Shown: piece after piece, positions 26,201 through 38,571 of the stretch
How the letters are laid out: each line of letters begins with the position of its first letter
Position numbering within the stretch: the first letter of the stretch is position 1
Assembly: GCF_000006565.2 (NCBI RefSeq)
Contig: NC_031471.1
Span: 496,001 to 560,000, forward strand
DNA length: 64,000 bases
Reading direction: 5' to 3'
DNA from: Toxoplasma gondii ME49
Lineage: Eukaryota > Apicomplexa > Conoidasida > Eucoccidiorida > Sarcocystidae
Program-made: the position numbers and the translations under genes
Notes under the pieces: generated by a model
Databases searched by the model: none
The model's input: only the letters and a program-made list of their open reading frames with translations
Told to the model about the DNA's origin: nothing

Positions 26201-29200
26201 AGATGAGCCAACAGTGGAAAAGCCAATCGCGGAAGAGCATGTGACGGTAACAGTCGATGTGATGCCATACTTCAAAGTAAAACGAAGAAACTGGTGCTGC
26301 TACGGAAGTGCCGGCCGGATGAGGCCGGCTTGGAATTGCATCCGTCGACACTCTAGTTGCTCTGCAACGTGGGCTGATGACGCACGTAAGGACCCGCCAC
26401 ACTGCTGCATAGGAGCGTCGGTCTCGACAGTGAGGCAGAAACAAGTGCTGACGGATACTGCCGTCTCAACACGGCCACCCAGTACCCTACATGCAAGTCC
26501 GCCCTTACACGTCTCTTCTCACTGTGCACCCCTCAAGTCCCCCCATAAACGTCAGCGGGGAGACGCTGCCGTTTCTCCTACAAAGTCGCCTGCCGTGACC
26601 GTCTAGCCACCTCGTTGCGTGTTGCTACGGGGATCACTCTGATGCAGAGGAGGAAACACTTTTGAGTGTAAAAGGACTGTGCAGATGACAAGAAAACGGG
26701 CAGGGCATTTTCGTTGTGCCTGTTGCCGTATTTCGGTTCTGCAGAAGTCCTAGGGAAGTAATCAGTGTGTCTGTGACAGCTGTGCTCCGTTGAATGTACT
26801 TCCCTGGCGCGCGCGCAATGTGGCTGTTCGGTGTCAAGGAGCGGGAAGGGAGATATTTCGGTGGTTTTTTCGTGACAACACGTAAATCGTCGTGGGCGTT
26901 TTGTAGCTTCTGAGAGGAAGAGATGCTTCAAAACCCACATCAACGATACCCGTTTCTCCGTGCCGTCTGGTTAGTCTCTCTTCGACGTTTCACGTCTCTC
27001 TCCGTCTTCCGTGTCACAAATACAGCGACGAGAGACCCGTCTCTTGCTCCTCCAGACGGCAAGTCCGTGTGGTGACGTGTGCTGTGGCTCCCATCCTCGT
27101 TTATCTTCTTCAATACTCGGCGCCTGAAGAATAACTTTCACAGATACCCGCTTTTCGAGAAAACGCGATCGTTGTGGTTCCGTCCCACTGGGGTGCCACG
27201 TTTTTCGAGCGGCCAAGAAGTGTTCGGGTTTTTCACGGCAGCTAACACAGAAGAAATCTCCTCTTTGGAAGGAACTGACAAGAAACATACAGAAAACCGA
27301 ACGCGGAATTCCTTGTACACAAGCTTTTCCAGGCTCTACGTAGAACCGGGTGCGTGTGTCCTGAAACAAGAGACACACAACAGCCGTCGCAGCCAGGGCG
27401 CGTGCCTTCTGAGTTCTTTCCGTCCTATACAATTTTTCTTTGACCTGCCGTGGTATAACTAGCGTCTGGAATCATATCGCAGCACTTGCTGCTGTCGGAT
27501 CGTTTCTGGCTGCTTTCTTGCTCCGTCGGTGAAAACTAGGACAGAGGCGACTCTAGGAGAGACTCAGGGGTCGTGGCTTTTTCCCCCACCTTGTCGCGTT
27601 GTTTGTCCGTTGCCTAGCGCTTGACGGGGAAACGTTGTGTGCTGTTGTCAGGACTTTTCTCCTCTCACCGTCCTGATAAATTTTTCCTGGGCGACTCCTT
27701 TTCGCATGAGGAGTGCAAACGAGCGCATTTATTTGCGTAATCTGGTTCAAGCTCTCAGCGCATGTAGCTGACGGAAAGCGCGTTGTGTTCTACTCAACGC
27801 CTGTGGACACTGTGTGCCTGTGTCTCGCGGTGTGTAACGCAGAGCTTTCGTGTGTCGTCTGCTTTTTACAGGTGTCCTGGAGAAGGCGGCTTTTTCCCCG
27901 CGAACAAACGAGTCTCTCTCGAGGCTGTTCCCCGACAACCCGTAGAGGCGGTCAAGGCGCGTGTTACGGCTGCCACGGCGGTTGACTGCATGCTGGCCAT
28001 TCTGTAAGAAGAGAGCTGCAGACAAGCGAGCGCTGGTGGAGAGACAGCCGTTTTTGGTTGCGTGTCCTGACAGTTTTGCGTTCCGGAACAAACTGATCAC
28101 TTCAGAGCTGACTCCTGCTCACCGAATTGGCGCTACCCTTTAATTTCTGCTTCTCCGCGAAATGCTTGAGTGTCAAACTTAGGCGGGATTTTGCTGGGAC
28201 CTCATTTGCACTGCACACCTTTTTGTTAGCAGAGCGGTTGCGCGTCAGTGCTGTTCTTTTTTGAATGGGAACTTGAGTTTTCATTTCATGGCGGTAGCCG
28301 CAGTCTGTCAGACGAACGAACAGAACGGAGGCAGCCGCCTTCTTTTCCCTGTTGCAACCGTTGCGTTCGCCCTCGTTCCGCAGTTGCATTCGTAGGCCAC
28401 GCGTTTCGTGGTTCCCATTTTCTTGTGCCCGAAGCGATTGGAGAAACTTCGAGGGCATCGCCTCGTTTTTCCGATCAAATCCGGGGAACTGACGGTGAGA
28501 GAAGTGCTCTCAGCCGCTATGGGGGTGGACTATGGCAACTGCTGGAACCATTTGTGAACGTCTTTTGGACCCGAGTGCCGTGCCCTGCCAGCACCCCGTT
28601 TTCGAGAACTGAGTTCGATGCCGTGAGCACACGCAGAAACGAAAAACGGAGTTTTGCGGCAACTCCACGAAAGGCCATCGCTTTTCTTCGCTTGTTGCTG
28701 AGACGTGTGTGTACCTCCAGGTTACGCGGAAGGTCCGGGTCCTGCCACAGCCTTGTTGAGGCGGAAGCGATATTCTTTCCGTGTGTGTGTCACCGTTTTC
28801 CTCAGTTCTGGGATCGGCGGAAACACCGGGTTTCCTACCAGCAAACTTTGTGTCATTTTTACGCTAGTGGGAAACCGGTTATTGGCCGCTCGTGTCAGCG
28901 CAGGTCCGGGCGTTTCTAGCGAAACGGGGTCGCGTCTGTCGCAGGCCGTAGCTCAAAGTTAACATCCTGGCGTGCGTACATCGTGTTCTCCCCAAAGCGA
29001 GGGTTTCACTCGTTTAGGCTGCTGAGTGACGACCTAGGTTCGAGCTCCGTCGCCACGCGGCGGCCTTTTTCGCGCGACACCCGACGCTTTCTCGCCATGC
29101 ATGTGTGCCCTTGAGTTTGTGTCAGCAGTGGGTGCGACTCTGTGGCACGGCCCCACTTTGCCTCGCGTGCTCACCGGCGTTCTACATACATTTGCTTTAA

Positions 29201-31045
29201 ACGCTTAAAAGAGAAAACGGAAGTCAGTCTGGGCGGTGCCTCGGCGAAAGCGTGTCTCTGTCGCGACATAGGCGTGTGCCACTTGTGTGATTGTGGAGTA
29301 CCGAGAGCGCGAGAAAATCCTTTGCACAAGGCTCAGCGCTCTCAGTTTCGCTTTTCCTCTCCTGTGTCGCCACCCGGCCGTCGCTGCCTCAGGCATTTCT
29401 GACCCTAGTTGTTCACACTTCAACACTGGCTCTTACCGCAGGTTCGCCGCTGTCCGTAGCTCGGATTCCCACCGTTATACGTTTTTTGTGGTGTTTTGTC
29501 CGTTTCCTCCCCGTCTGTGGACGCAACTTTGCTACAGAACGCCTGATAGAGTCTGACCAAGTGACTGGCAGAAAGTAAACACCCTCGCGTGACAGCGGAC
29601 CGTTTTTGTGTTTCAAAGGTTCGTCACCTTTTCGCGCGTAGGGCACGAGTCACATGCACAACAGGGAGGGAAGAAGAAAAGTGTTTTCTCTTTCTCAATT
29701 AGGGAATTCGCGTCAGACGAGAGACTCCGGCGACACACGCCGCCTCTCCATTTGGGATCTGGAGGAAGGTCAACGTTCTCGTCTACGCTCTCCTGGAAGT
29801 AGCCTCTACACGCGTTCGGCGCATTCCGGGGCAGTTCTGGGAAGATACGTACGCGTGAATATGTGTACGTGTGTATGTAGATGTGTGTAGATACGCACGT
29901 TTGTGTGTAGTCTGTGTTCTACACTAGAGGGTTCTGTACAGTGGATCTCCACATTGCTCCTGGTGCACAAGCCTCTGCGTCTGTGGAGACATGTGTATGT
30001 GTGCACGTCCGCCACATACACGTTCTTACGTGAAGTCGATACACCAGTTTGGGGCGTTCCGACGTCTTCATGCGTTCACGCTTTTCAATCGAGAAGCGGC
30101 GTTGCTGGCTAGTGCAGTGAGAAACATTTCGACGGATCCGTCTCTATCCGAGTCGCGATTTCCGCGCTGAATACCTGCTTAACCGACGGCAGATTTTTGA
30201 GACTTTTCCTTGGACGCCCTAGGGAGTTTTCGCTGGCCTCTTCGTGGACCCGTAGCCCCGTACAGGATACGGTCTGTTCTTTTGTGCCGAGTCTTTCGGA
30301 CCTCCCCGAGAAACGCGGAGGCCTCTGCGGCTGCGCTTCTTTCGATACTGTTTTCGCTCTCAGCTGAATCCTTCCCCACATTTCCTCGCCCACCGTCTTC
30401 GCACAGCCGTTCCTCGGTTGGCGCTGAGCGACGCGGGGAGAAAGGGATTTCGGCCTCCGAAATGGCGCGAGGGGAATTCCCACACAGCCGGAAACGAAAG
30501 GGAAGCTGAATTCCATTTGCTACGCCTCACTACCCCTTCTACACTTTTTTTTATGTCTTTGCGGAGCTCCTGCATCGGTTGATACACCCGCAAGCGTGAC
30601 GAGACCTATACCCATTGTCCAGACATCACTCGATTCAGACACACTCTCGACGAGGCGTCGATGGCGCCAACCGTGCTCCAGCTGCCTTGTTCAGTTTTTC
30701 ATGACCCGGGTTGTCTGCGGCCCTCTCTGCTGCATGCGATAAGGCTGAAAAGGCCGCTCGCGTTGAGGGAGCGAGCGACTTGGATGTCTCCGCAGCTGCC
30801 TCGAACAGCGTTGTTCATCTGACAACTTTTGCTGTGGCCCTGGACTGTGAGGCGCCGCTCATTGACCTGCACGAGCTCGAGTCATATCCCGAGAGTCTCT
30901 CGACGTCGAACTCAAGAGTGAGGAGCCGCGGGACACACCCGGGGCGAACTGGCCCAAATTCAAGTAGCATCGAGACGATCTCAGCTCCGAGCGCCGCGTT
31001 TGCAAAACCGGCGAAAGCAACCCCATTCCTGCCGAAACGGAAGCG

Positions 31046-34000
31046 ATGGGACGGAGTCCAAAAGCCCCCGCTTCGCTGAGTTCTCTCTCACCGCTCTCGC
31101 TTCCCCCGACAAGCAGCGAGCAGCCCGTGGAGAACGCTAGACCGGCCTCTGGCGCCATGAACGAGACGCAGGCGCATGCCGCGGACGCGGCTTCAGGCGA
31201 AGTGGCGAAGGAAGACAAACCGGGTCAGAGCCCAAGCGTCTCTGGCGCCCTTGGTGGCGCGTCCTCCACCTCATTTTCCAGCGATCTGCATGCCCTCGTG
31301 AAGGAGCCGCTCGTGACCGCACCGTCCCTTGCTTCCTCGGCGAGTGGAAGCTTTTCCACGGAAGTCGGGAGAGACCTGGAAAATGCCGGATCTATGTCGA
31401 CTGCAGGCAGCTTTAAAGAACAGACGCAGAACGACAGTGGCGCGGAAGAGACCCAGCAGATCGCCTTCAACGGCGTCCTCAACGGAGACGACCCTCTTCC
31501 CTCGTCTCTCTTCTTCTCAACCCTCTCCTTCTCCATGTCTCCAACGCTGCCGGAAGACCCTGCCCCACACCGCCTCCATGAAGAAGGACTCACTGAATTG
31601 ACTCATCCAGGTCAGGTCGTGGTTGCCGAAGTGTCTCTGTGCGGTGCAAGTGAAACCCTCAACAAGGATAACAGAGAACACAAACCAGGTCCACGTTCGT
31701 ACAAGCCTTCTGCTTTGCTGCATTGACGTTCACTCGTGCTCGTTCCATCAATCTATATATTAACATTTATATATTTCTTGGTGTCGATTACTGCGTCTGT
31801 CTGCCAGTATCTGTTTGTTTATATGTAACGACCTGTGTGTGCCCAGGCAGGTAGTCAAATGCGTGCAGGCCTGTCTCTGTGTATTGTTGCACATATACGC
31901 TTGGAGTTCTGACGAGCGCATTTGTGCGACCTTGCCTTTAACACTCGCCTAGGATTACCCTACCGTCCGCATTGTCGTGTTCTTTTCATCGACTGCGTGT
32001 CTTGCTTCGTTCAGGGAAGGACGAGAAAGATAACTGCGGAACAGCTACCTCAACCGTTTCTGGCGTCGCGCCGCGACGCACCCGCCAGGCTGTTCCGGGC
32101 TGTGTGCAAGTCGTTGCGTCTTCCTGTCTTCAATCGGGCTCGTGTTCGGGACCTCTGGGCCCGCGGGAAGGGCGAAACTCTTCTCGCCCGTTTCTCTCGT
32201 CTCTGTCGACAGGAGAGAGGATTCTTTCTGCGGATGTGCACTCGTCTCAGTCGTTGCCTTCGCTGTCGGTGCTCACAAAAGCTTTCTCTGGCCCGACGGT
32301 AGCGGTTGCGAGCAAGGGAGGAAAGGAAAAGGCGATCCTCGGCACGAGTGTCGGTGTAAGTGTCGGCACTGGGAACAGCTCGACTGTCCAAGCCAGTGTA
32401 GCCACAAGTCTCTGCGTTTGCAAGTTCCTTCTCGGCGAAGACGTCGCGGGGTACCTGGTGGGGCGGAAGGGCGGCGGCATCGATGAGTTCCAGAAACGAA
32501 ACGGACCCGGCCTCAGGGTGACAGTCAGCAAACGCGGGGAGATCTTCCCCGTGCTCGGCGAGAGAATCGCCGCAGCAGTCGGCGTCCAAGAAAGCATTGC
32601 CAGAGCGCTCGATGAAATTGTCGACGTCGCCACTAAGAGAGCCATGCACAAGGAAGAAGAAAGAAGACTCGACACCGGAAGAAAAATAAGCAAACCGAAG
32701 GTACAGAACGCAAACGCGCCGGCAGCGTTGCATGACGGGGGCGATGCAGGTGCTTCTACACATGACCACCCTTTTCTTTTGATCGATCAAGATGGTTAAG
32801 TGTCCACATAATTAAGGTTTTCTGTCTGTGAATGCATATATGTTTTCATGCATACTTACGTCTATGGATGATTTCGATGCACCGTGCTTCTGACATCGGA
32901 GAATTGGCAGTGAAGAAAGGGAAGAGGGAGTCTGCGTGTTTACTGTGGGTCTTGTCTCTGCGTGTATTAACCGCATCACGGACCAGCTGCCATTCGCCAA
33001 GGGTGCACACGTCGATACCACTAACTGTTTTCTCTACGCATATATTGATGGATGCCTATGAGATGTATTCCTCTGTGCATGCGCAGATAGAACCTGCTCT
33101 TGTCTTGACGAAAGAAGCGGTGAAATGTGAAAACAAACTCCCTAACCCACAGACGAAAGACAGTCGCCTTGCAGGACCTTGTTATTGTGAATGCCCCTCT
33201 TTTCCATTTGCTTTGTGGGGGTGGGGGCGCCGTTGCAGACATGCTTCAAGTTGGTGGTTCCAGAGACTTCCGTGAGGCTCCTCGAACAGCAAGTTGAGAA
33301 TCGCGAATCGGCGAAAGATATCGGTACGATTGTTCACTGTAAAGTCGCGTTTATTGTGTGTGCGTGTGTGCCTTCACGGTCCTTCACTTCCTCCGTCCTG
33401 GGTGTGTCCTCCGTGTCGTTGTTTCTCCGAAGGAATGCGCCTGCTATCTTCTCAGGTTGTTCATTTGCGTCTCTCACCGGTTCTCTCTGTGTCGTTTCTT
33501 TCTCCTCCCACAACGTTCTTCTTTTCCCCGCTCATTCTTCGTCCCCCTCATTTGTCTCGATCTTCTTTGCTTCTTTCTAATCATGTTTCCTCTGGCTCCC
33601 TCTATGTTTCAGTCTGTTACTAGGTGGTGCACTCGGGCGCGGGATACGGTTCATCTGTTATATTTTCGTGCCGAGGGGTTCGGTGGGTTTTTGCAGGTCG
33701 CAAACACAAGACTGAGGTCCTCATAACATCTGCAAACGACTGGTTCCACCTCGAAGCTGGCGACGCCGTTGCTAAGGTGTGTTCTGAATGCTCTGCCCTC
33801 GGAAAAAGCTTTTTTTTCGTGCATGGCTTCGTGGACGTGAACCCAGATCCTCCTTTTGTCTTTTGCAACGAAATATTCACGGGTTTTCCGTTGACTGTGC
33901 CTAGCGCTTCCGAAGCGAGGACGGGTTAATTCACTTATTCTGAAGAACTAGAGTTGTTATGTATATAACCAGATGGTTATCGTAAAGCCAGCTTTCTTTC

Positions 34001-37000
34001 AACAAGTGCTGTGTTTGTTCTGGAAGGCAAAAGTTCGTTTCTTAGCCGTGCATTTGTTCTTGCCTCTGCATCGAATTCATATGCGTCGCTCTCCAACACA
34101 AAGTCGGGGAGGCTCCTTCCGTTCTCTACTCACCATGCTGGTGGGGAGCTCAATACAAAGCAACCCTTGTGTGTTCACCTTGATTGCACGATGCCTGGCG
34201 CCATCCAAATGTAACTGTCGCTCCGGTTCTGTTTCATTCTGGTCGGTTTCTCACACATTTTTCTCTCGCTTTTGCCCTCTTGCCTTCCAACCCTCACCTC
34301 TCAAGCCGTTTGCCCGTCACTTCCCCCACTGGCCGTCGTTCCTGTCACCATTCTTCGCCCTTCCGTCTCTGTCGTACCGACTTCTTTCGTCTCTCCTCCG
34401 TTCCATTCCCATCGCCCTCCATATCCCCCTCTGTTTCTCTTTTTCGAGTCGAATCGTTTTCGGAGTTTGAAGCTGAGTGGTCCGTACTTTTCTGCGTTTC
34501 ACGTGCTACCGATCTCAGGAGCGTTTGGTTCAAGTGATTGGTCTGCCGAACGACGTGAAGGACACAGTACGAGAGTTGGTGCCTCTGTACCAGCAAGACA
34601 CGACACTGACTACCTCCCTTGAGCTATGCTACGGAAAAAAAACGCCGGCTCCGCCTCCACCTCCGCCCCCCGTTCTCCCGTCGCTCTTCACATTCACGCC
34701 CTCAGCCCCGCCTCCCGCATTCTCGGCTTCTTCGGCGTTTCTGCCCCCGTACTCGGGCTCTTGTTTTGCCGTGGCGAATCCCCTGCTCTCCGACGTCGGC
34801 AGCCGCCTGTTGGCGGGGCCCGCGTCCCCCGGGGGACGCGGGCCGGCCAGTCTGAGTGCGTCGCAGAATGCCCTGGCTCCAGAGCCTTTCGCGTCTGTTG
34901 CGGGCCTGGGAAAGACTTCGTTCGCCTCCTCGCGGAGCGGGGCCTTCGCCTCTGGACTGGGCAAGGCCAAACTGCTCGCGCCGCTCCTCTCGACTGGGCT
35001 CAACCATGCGCCTGCCGCCTCCACCTTCAGCACGGCTGTGGGATCCAGCCTAGACGGCTGTCCCCTTCTCGCGCCCTCCCAGGGCCTCAGTGTGGGGCGG
35101 AGCGCGGAAACAGAGCTCCCCGATGTCTTCGTTCGGACGCTGAACGCCGCGGCGCCTCTGGCTGGGCAGAGCGGTGGCGTTGGAGTCGGGAAGAGTGTCG
35201 GCGATGCAAATGTAACCGGGGACCTTCTTTCACTCCTCAACTCGCAAGGCGGAAATGGCCGAAAGCTCTTCTCGGAAGGACACGGATACCTTGCGTACGT
35301 CCAGGCCGACAACCAAGCAGGAGTCTCGATCGGTGGTGGAGGTCGGAACGCATGCGCAGCGTCGGCGGTCGAGGCCTCGCCTGAGGCTCAGACTGGAGGC
35401 GCGAAGCCGGTCCCTTTCGGGCCCAGAAAGAATGCGGGCGCGTACCCGCCTGAGGCTCTCGGGTCAAGCGCGGCGATGTCGCAGGCCTACGCCGTCCGGG
35501 CGCTGCTGCACTTCATGGGGAACGAGGCGAAGCAATCGGGCAGGGAGAAGCGCGAAGGTGGACCTGGGACTGGTCGAAACCCACAGAAGAGAGAAACCTT
35601 CGAAGTGCCGACGTTCCTCGGGGCTACAGGGCTTCGCGACGATCTTCGTCTTCTGTCTTCTCGGCCCGCCCACCCTGGCCTCGCGACTCAGGCGGGCCAC
35701 AGGTCGGGCCCCGGGTCCCCGTTGAACGCGCCCTCTGGCGCCGGGCGAGGGCCCGGGGACCCTTCCGCGATGGAGACAGGGACGGGCTCTGAGGCCGCCA
35801 CGGCGTTCGCGTACTCTCTGAAGCGCGACTCACGCGACTCGAGAGGCCCTCTGCTATCTGTCGATCCTTTCCAGGGCAGTGGGATGAGAAGCAACTTTAC
35901 GGGAAGCGGGGCTGGATCCGGAGCGCTCGATGCTGTCGGTTTTCTCTCGGAATGTGGGGCGGCGCGAGACGGGAGAGGCTTCGTGTGGCCTCTGAGCGAC
36001 GAGAGACCTGGCGAAGCGACACCCGCGGCAATTTTTCCTGGGGCAAGTGGAGAGAAAAAATCGCCACCTGTGGCCGGCGCAGGCGTCTTGCCTGCCTCCT
36101 CGCGCCTGGTGCCCTCTGCGCCGATCTTTCATCCTCAGCAGCCTTCTGGGGAAGGGTTCCCCCTGATGCCCGACGACAACAACCTCCAGCTGTTGAACTC
36201 GCTGCTGCAAGCGAATCTTGGCCAGCGCGGCGGGGCGGCAGCCCGCCAGGGCGGCGAGAGAGGCGACGGGAGTCCTGGACACGGGGCGCGGACCGGGGTG
36301 TCTCCTTTTCTTCCTTCTGGTACTTATTCACTCGCTGCGTCGTCCTTCTCCACGGCGACGCCGCTAGCGAAGCAACGCATGCGCGACGCTCAGTGGCCCC
36401 CCCAACGTCTCTCCAACACCGGCCTGGGCGCAGATGCGTTGGATGGAGACGCACAGTCTACGCGTCTGCGGAACGAGCTGCTCTGTCTCCTGCGACGGAA
36501 GGAACTTCGTGAAGGAGCTGAGTTCCAGCCAGGCCGAGGAGACGCGAGTGCGAGGGGCTCCTTTTGTCTCCCCTCCGCCGCGACCCGCCGAGGCAGCCAT
36601 GCAACCGCGGCCGGACCTGCCGGCGACCCCGGCACAACCGGCAGAGACAATGTCGGGGGCAAGCCCGAGACGGCGGACCTCGAGGTGGAGCTGGCGCTTC
36701 TCCAGAGCATCCTGTCACAGTCCCAAAGCCTTCCGTCTGGGACGGCAGGGGGCTCTCTGGGGCGCGCGCAGGGCTTCGCGGCCTGCGCAGACGCCGGGCT
36801 CGACCAGCGGGCCTCTTCGGGTCTGCATGTAGATCTGCAGAAGCTGCAGCAGCTCCAGGGTCGTGTGTTCGGGACGAGTGCCGTGAAACGAGTAGGCAGA
36901 GCGGACGAGGACTCCGGCATCTGGAGAGAAGGGCAGCGGCTTTTGAGAGGGCCCTCCAGAGGCAAAAACGAGCGTGACGGTGGCCAGAAGCGCGAAGATG

Positions 37001-38571
37001 AGTCGACAGAGCCGGGGCGGTTGCCATTCTCGGGGTCGCTGTCACTGTCGCAGAGCGGCCCAGCTCTCTCTGTCTTCGCGGCTTCTAGCAGTCACGCAAC
37101 AACGGGACAGCCCCAGGCGCCACGCCTGGTGCCTGGCGTCGAAGCATGGCCCGCGCATGGATCCGCTGCTTCGTCTCCGTGCGCGGCGACCTCGTCCTTC
37201 GCCGGAGGCTTCGGCCTCGTGCGCGAGAGTCAGAAGGACTTAGCTGGAGCCGGTCGGGGCGACGGTGCGACAGGCCCCCTCCTGCCGGGTTGGCCAGTAG
37301 ACGCAGAGGAACGGTCTCTTGCCTCGTCTGCGGTCCCGAGAACGAGCGCCAGCACTCCGACCCACCGCCGGAGCAAGGGCAATTACATGCAGTCCCTGGG
37401 CCTCGCGTTCCAGGCGGAAGTGGGCGAAGACATGCGAGGGGACTTCCGGGGGGAGCGAAGATGGGACGGCGTGGTCGCAAGCTCCGAGTGCTCCAGAGGC
37501 GAGGACTTTGGGCCCGAGGGGCGAGTGGTGCCTTTGGAGTCCGCAGGGACAGATGCCGGGGGACAGCGGCGCGCGCTCTCCGCTCAGGGGACGGAGAAGT
37601 CGGCAAGTCTCGACAAGCAACTGGACTCAGGCAGTGAAATTTTGCATGCGGGGCGGGGTCGCGCAGGGCCAGCGCCTTTTGACACGATGGATCCCGACAG
37701 CAGCGCGGGCGAGGCCACCAAAACCACGACTGTGATTTCCTCCTCGTTCGTCGACAAGGGTCAGGGGGTGCCCGAGCCCGAACATCGGGGCGGACTCCGA
37801 GGCGTCGCGAACGAGGAAGGCCAGGAACTGACAGGAACGGGACCGGACGAATTTTCCGTGCATATTCAGGTACGTTATGAAGAAACGGCGAACACCTTGA
37901 GCGCGTCGTCTGATGCCTTGCAGAAGCGGGCGTCTTCCGTTTTCTTCGCGAACACTCAATCTTCAACTGTCAATGTAGCCTCGCTCGTTTCCCTGTGACG
38001 AGGCCGAGGTGAGATGGGATGACCTGGGCAGAACGTACCCGATGCCCCTTTCGGTGGTGTTTCGGGGCGTATTTGAGGAGCAGATGGGTTCTGTGGTGTT
38101 CTTGTTCTTTTCCCGACGCCTGCGTTTCTGATTTCTCAGCTTGTGGTCGTCGACCTGTCTCTGTTTCGCTTGCGTAGACCCTTTTCTGGTGCCCGCAAAC
38201 AGCCAGTGTGGCATTCGCTTCTGAGCAAGAACTATGTCCGAGAGGCCGTCCGGGGGAACATGTTCCGTTATCTCAGTTTGTGCGTTTTTCTGTCTCCGTT
38301 TCCCCGCTCTGTGCAGATTCCGGTTTCTGTCGCACAGTCCGAAAGCAACTTGTCTGTCCTGCTGCTGCTGCTGCGCTCCCTCTCGACGCGCGTCTCCGCC
38401 GTGCGACCGCCCGCCGCTCAGCCAGGGAGCGGCCGCGGAACGCATGCAGGGACGTCTGGTGCTGAGAACGAGTCTGCGCCAGGCACGATCTCGCTGCAGG
38501 TCAGTGGGACTGCCGACAACGTCGCTTCGGCTTCGGCCCTTCTGCAGTCCCTCTTGAATGGAGCAGTGTAG
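31046..38571 (+). CDS. KH-domain RNA-binding protein, large, six exons
   Basis: Exons 31046-31610, 32015-32700, 33239-33323, 33697-33776, 34519-37869 and 38317-38571 join in consistent phases (1,0,1,0,0) and encode 1673 aa. KH1 (about residues 321-391) is canonical, with the GxxG loop as GRKG followed by GGI, then an alpha/beta tail. KH2 (about 418-499) is assembled from three exons (FKLVVPETSVRLLEQQ..., KTEVLITS..., ERLVQVIGLPNDVKDTVREL) and keeps the fold pattern but lacks GxxG. KH3 (about 1583-1673) is split by the last intron, also without GxxG, and ends in a typical ISLQVSGTADNVASASALL strand-helix. Between KH2 and KH3 lie about 1080 residues of Gly/Ser/Ala/Arg-rich low complexity, including a proline run near its start. 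The layout of two KH, linker, one KH recalls PCBP/Nova proteins. The start codon is the least certain point; the donor at 31611 has a near alternative at 31689. Confidence 0.8.
34817..34844. repeat. 28-bp perfect palindrome inside a coding exon
   Basis: Fourteen bases, GGCCCGCGTCCCCC, are followed directly by their exact reverse complement with no spacer. The element lies in exon 5 of the KH gene and encodes part of an Ala/Gly/Pro/Ser/Arg-rich stretch. The inverted symmetry continues no further on either side. Confidence 0.9.

Larger units (their letters stand above)
20518..31045. other. Intergenic region, 10.5 kb, with tandem repeats
   Basis: Apart from the tandem repeat annotated separately, I see no supportable gene. 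Open frames such as 24642-25037 (+), 25257-25595 (-), 26154-26606 (+) and 28248-28919 (+) show no family resemblance and no convincing splice partners. The last 2-3 kb probably include promoter and 5' UTR of the KH gene. Frame 30705-31079 is open and ends with a basic PKRKRWDG segment that overlaps the proposed KH start in another frame; it is treated as a finding. Confidence 0.4.

Noticed and set aside
20518..31045. Search for the Toxoplasma 529-bp repeat or mitochondrial DNA insertions
   Set aside because: Nothing resembling the parts of these sequences that I remember was seen; a database search would be needed to exclude short fragments.
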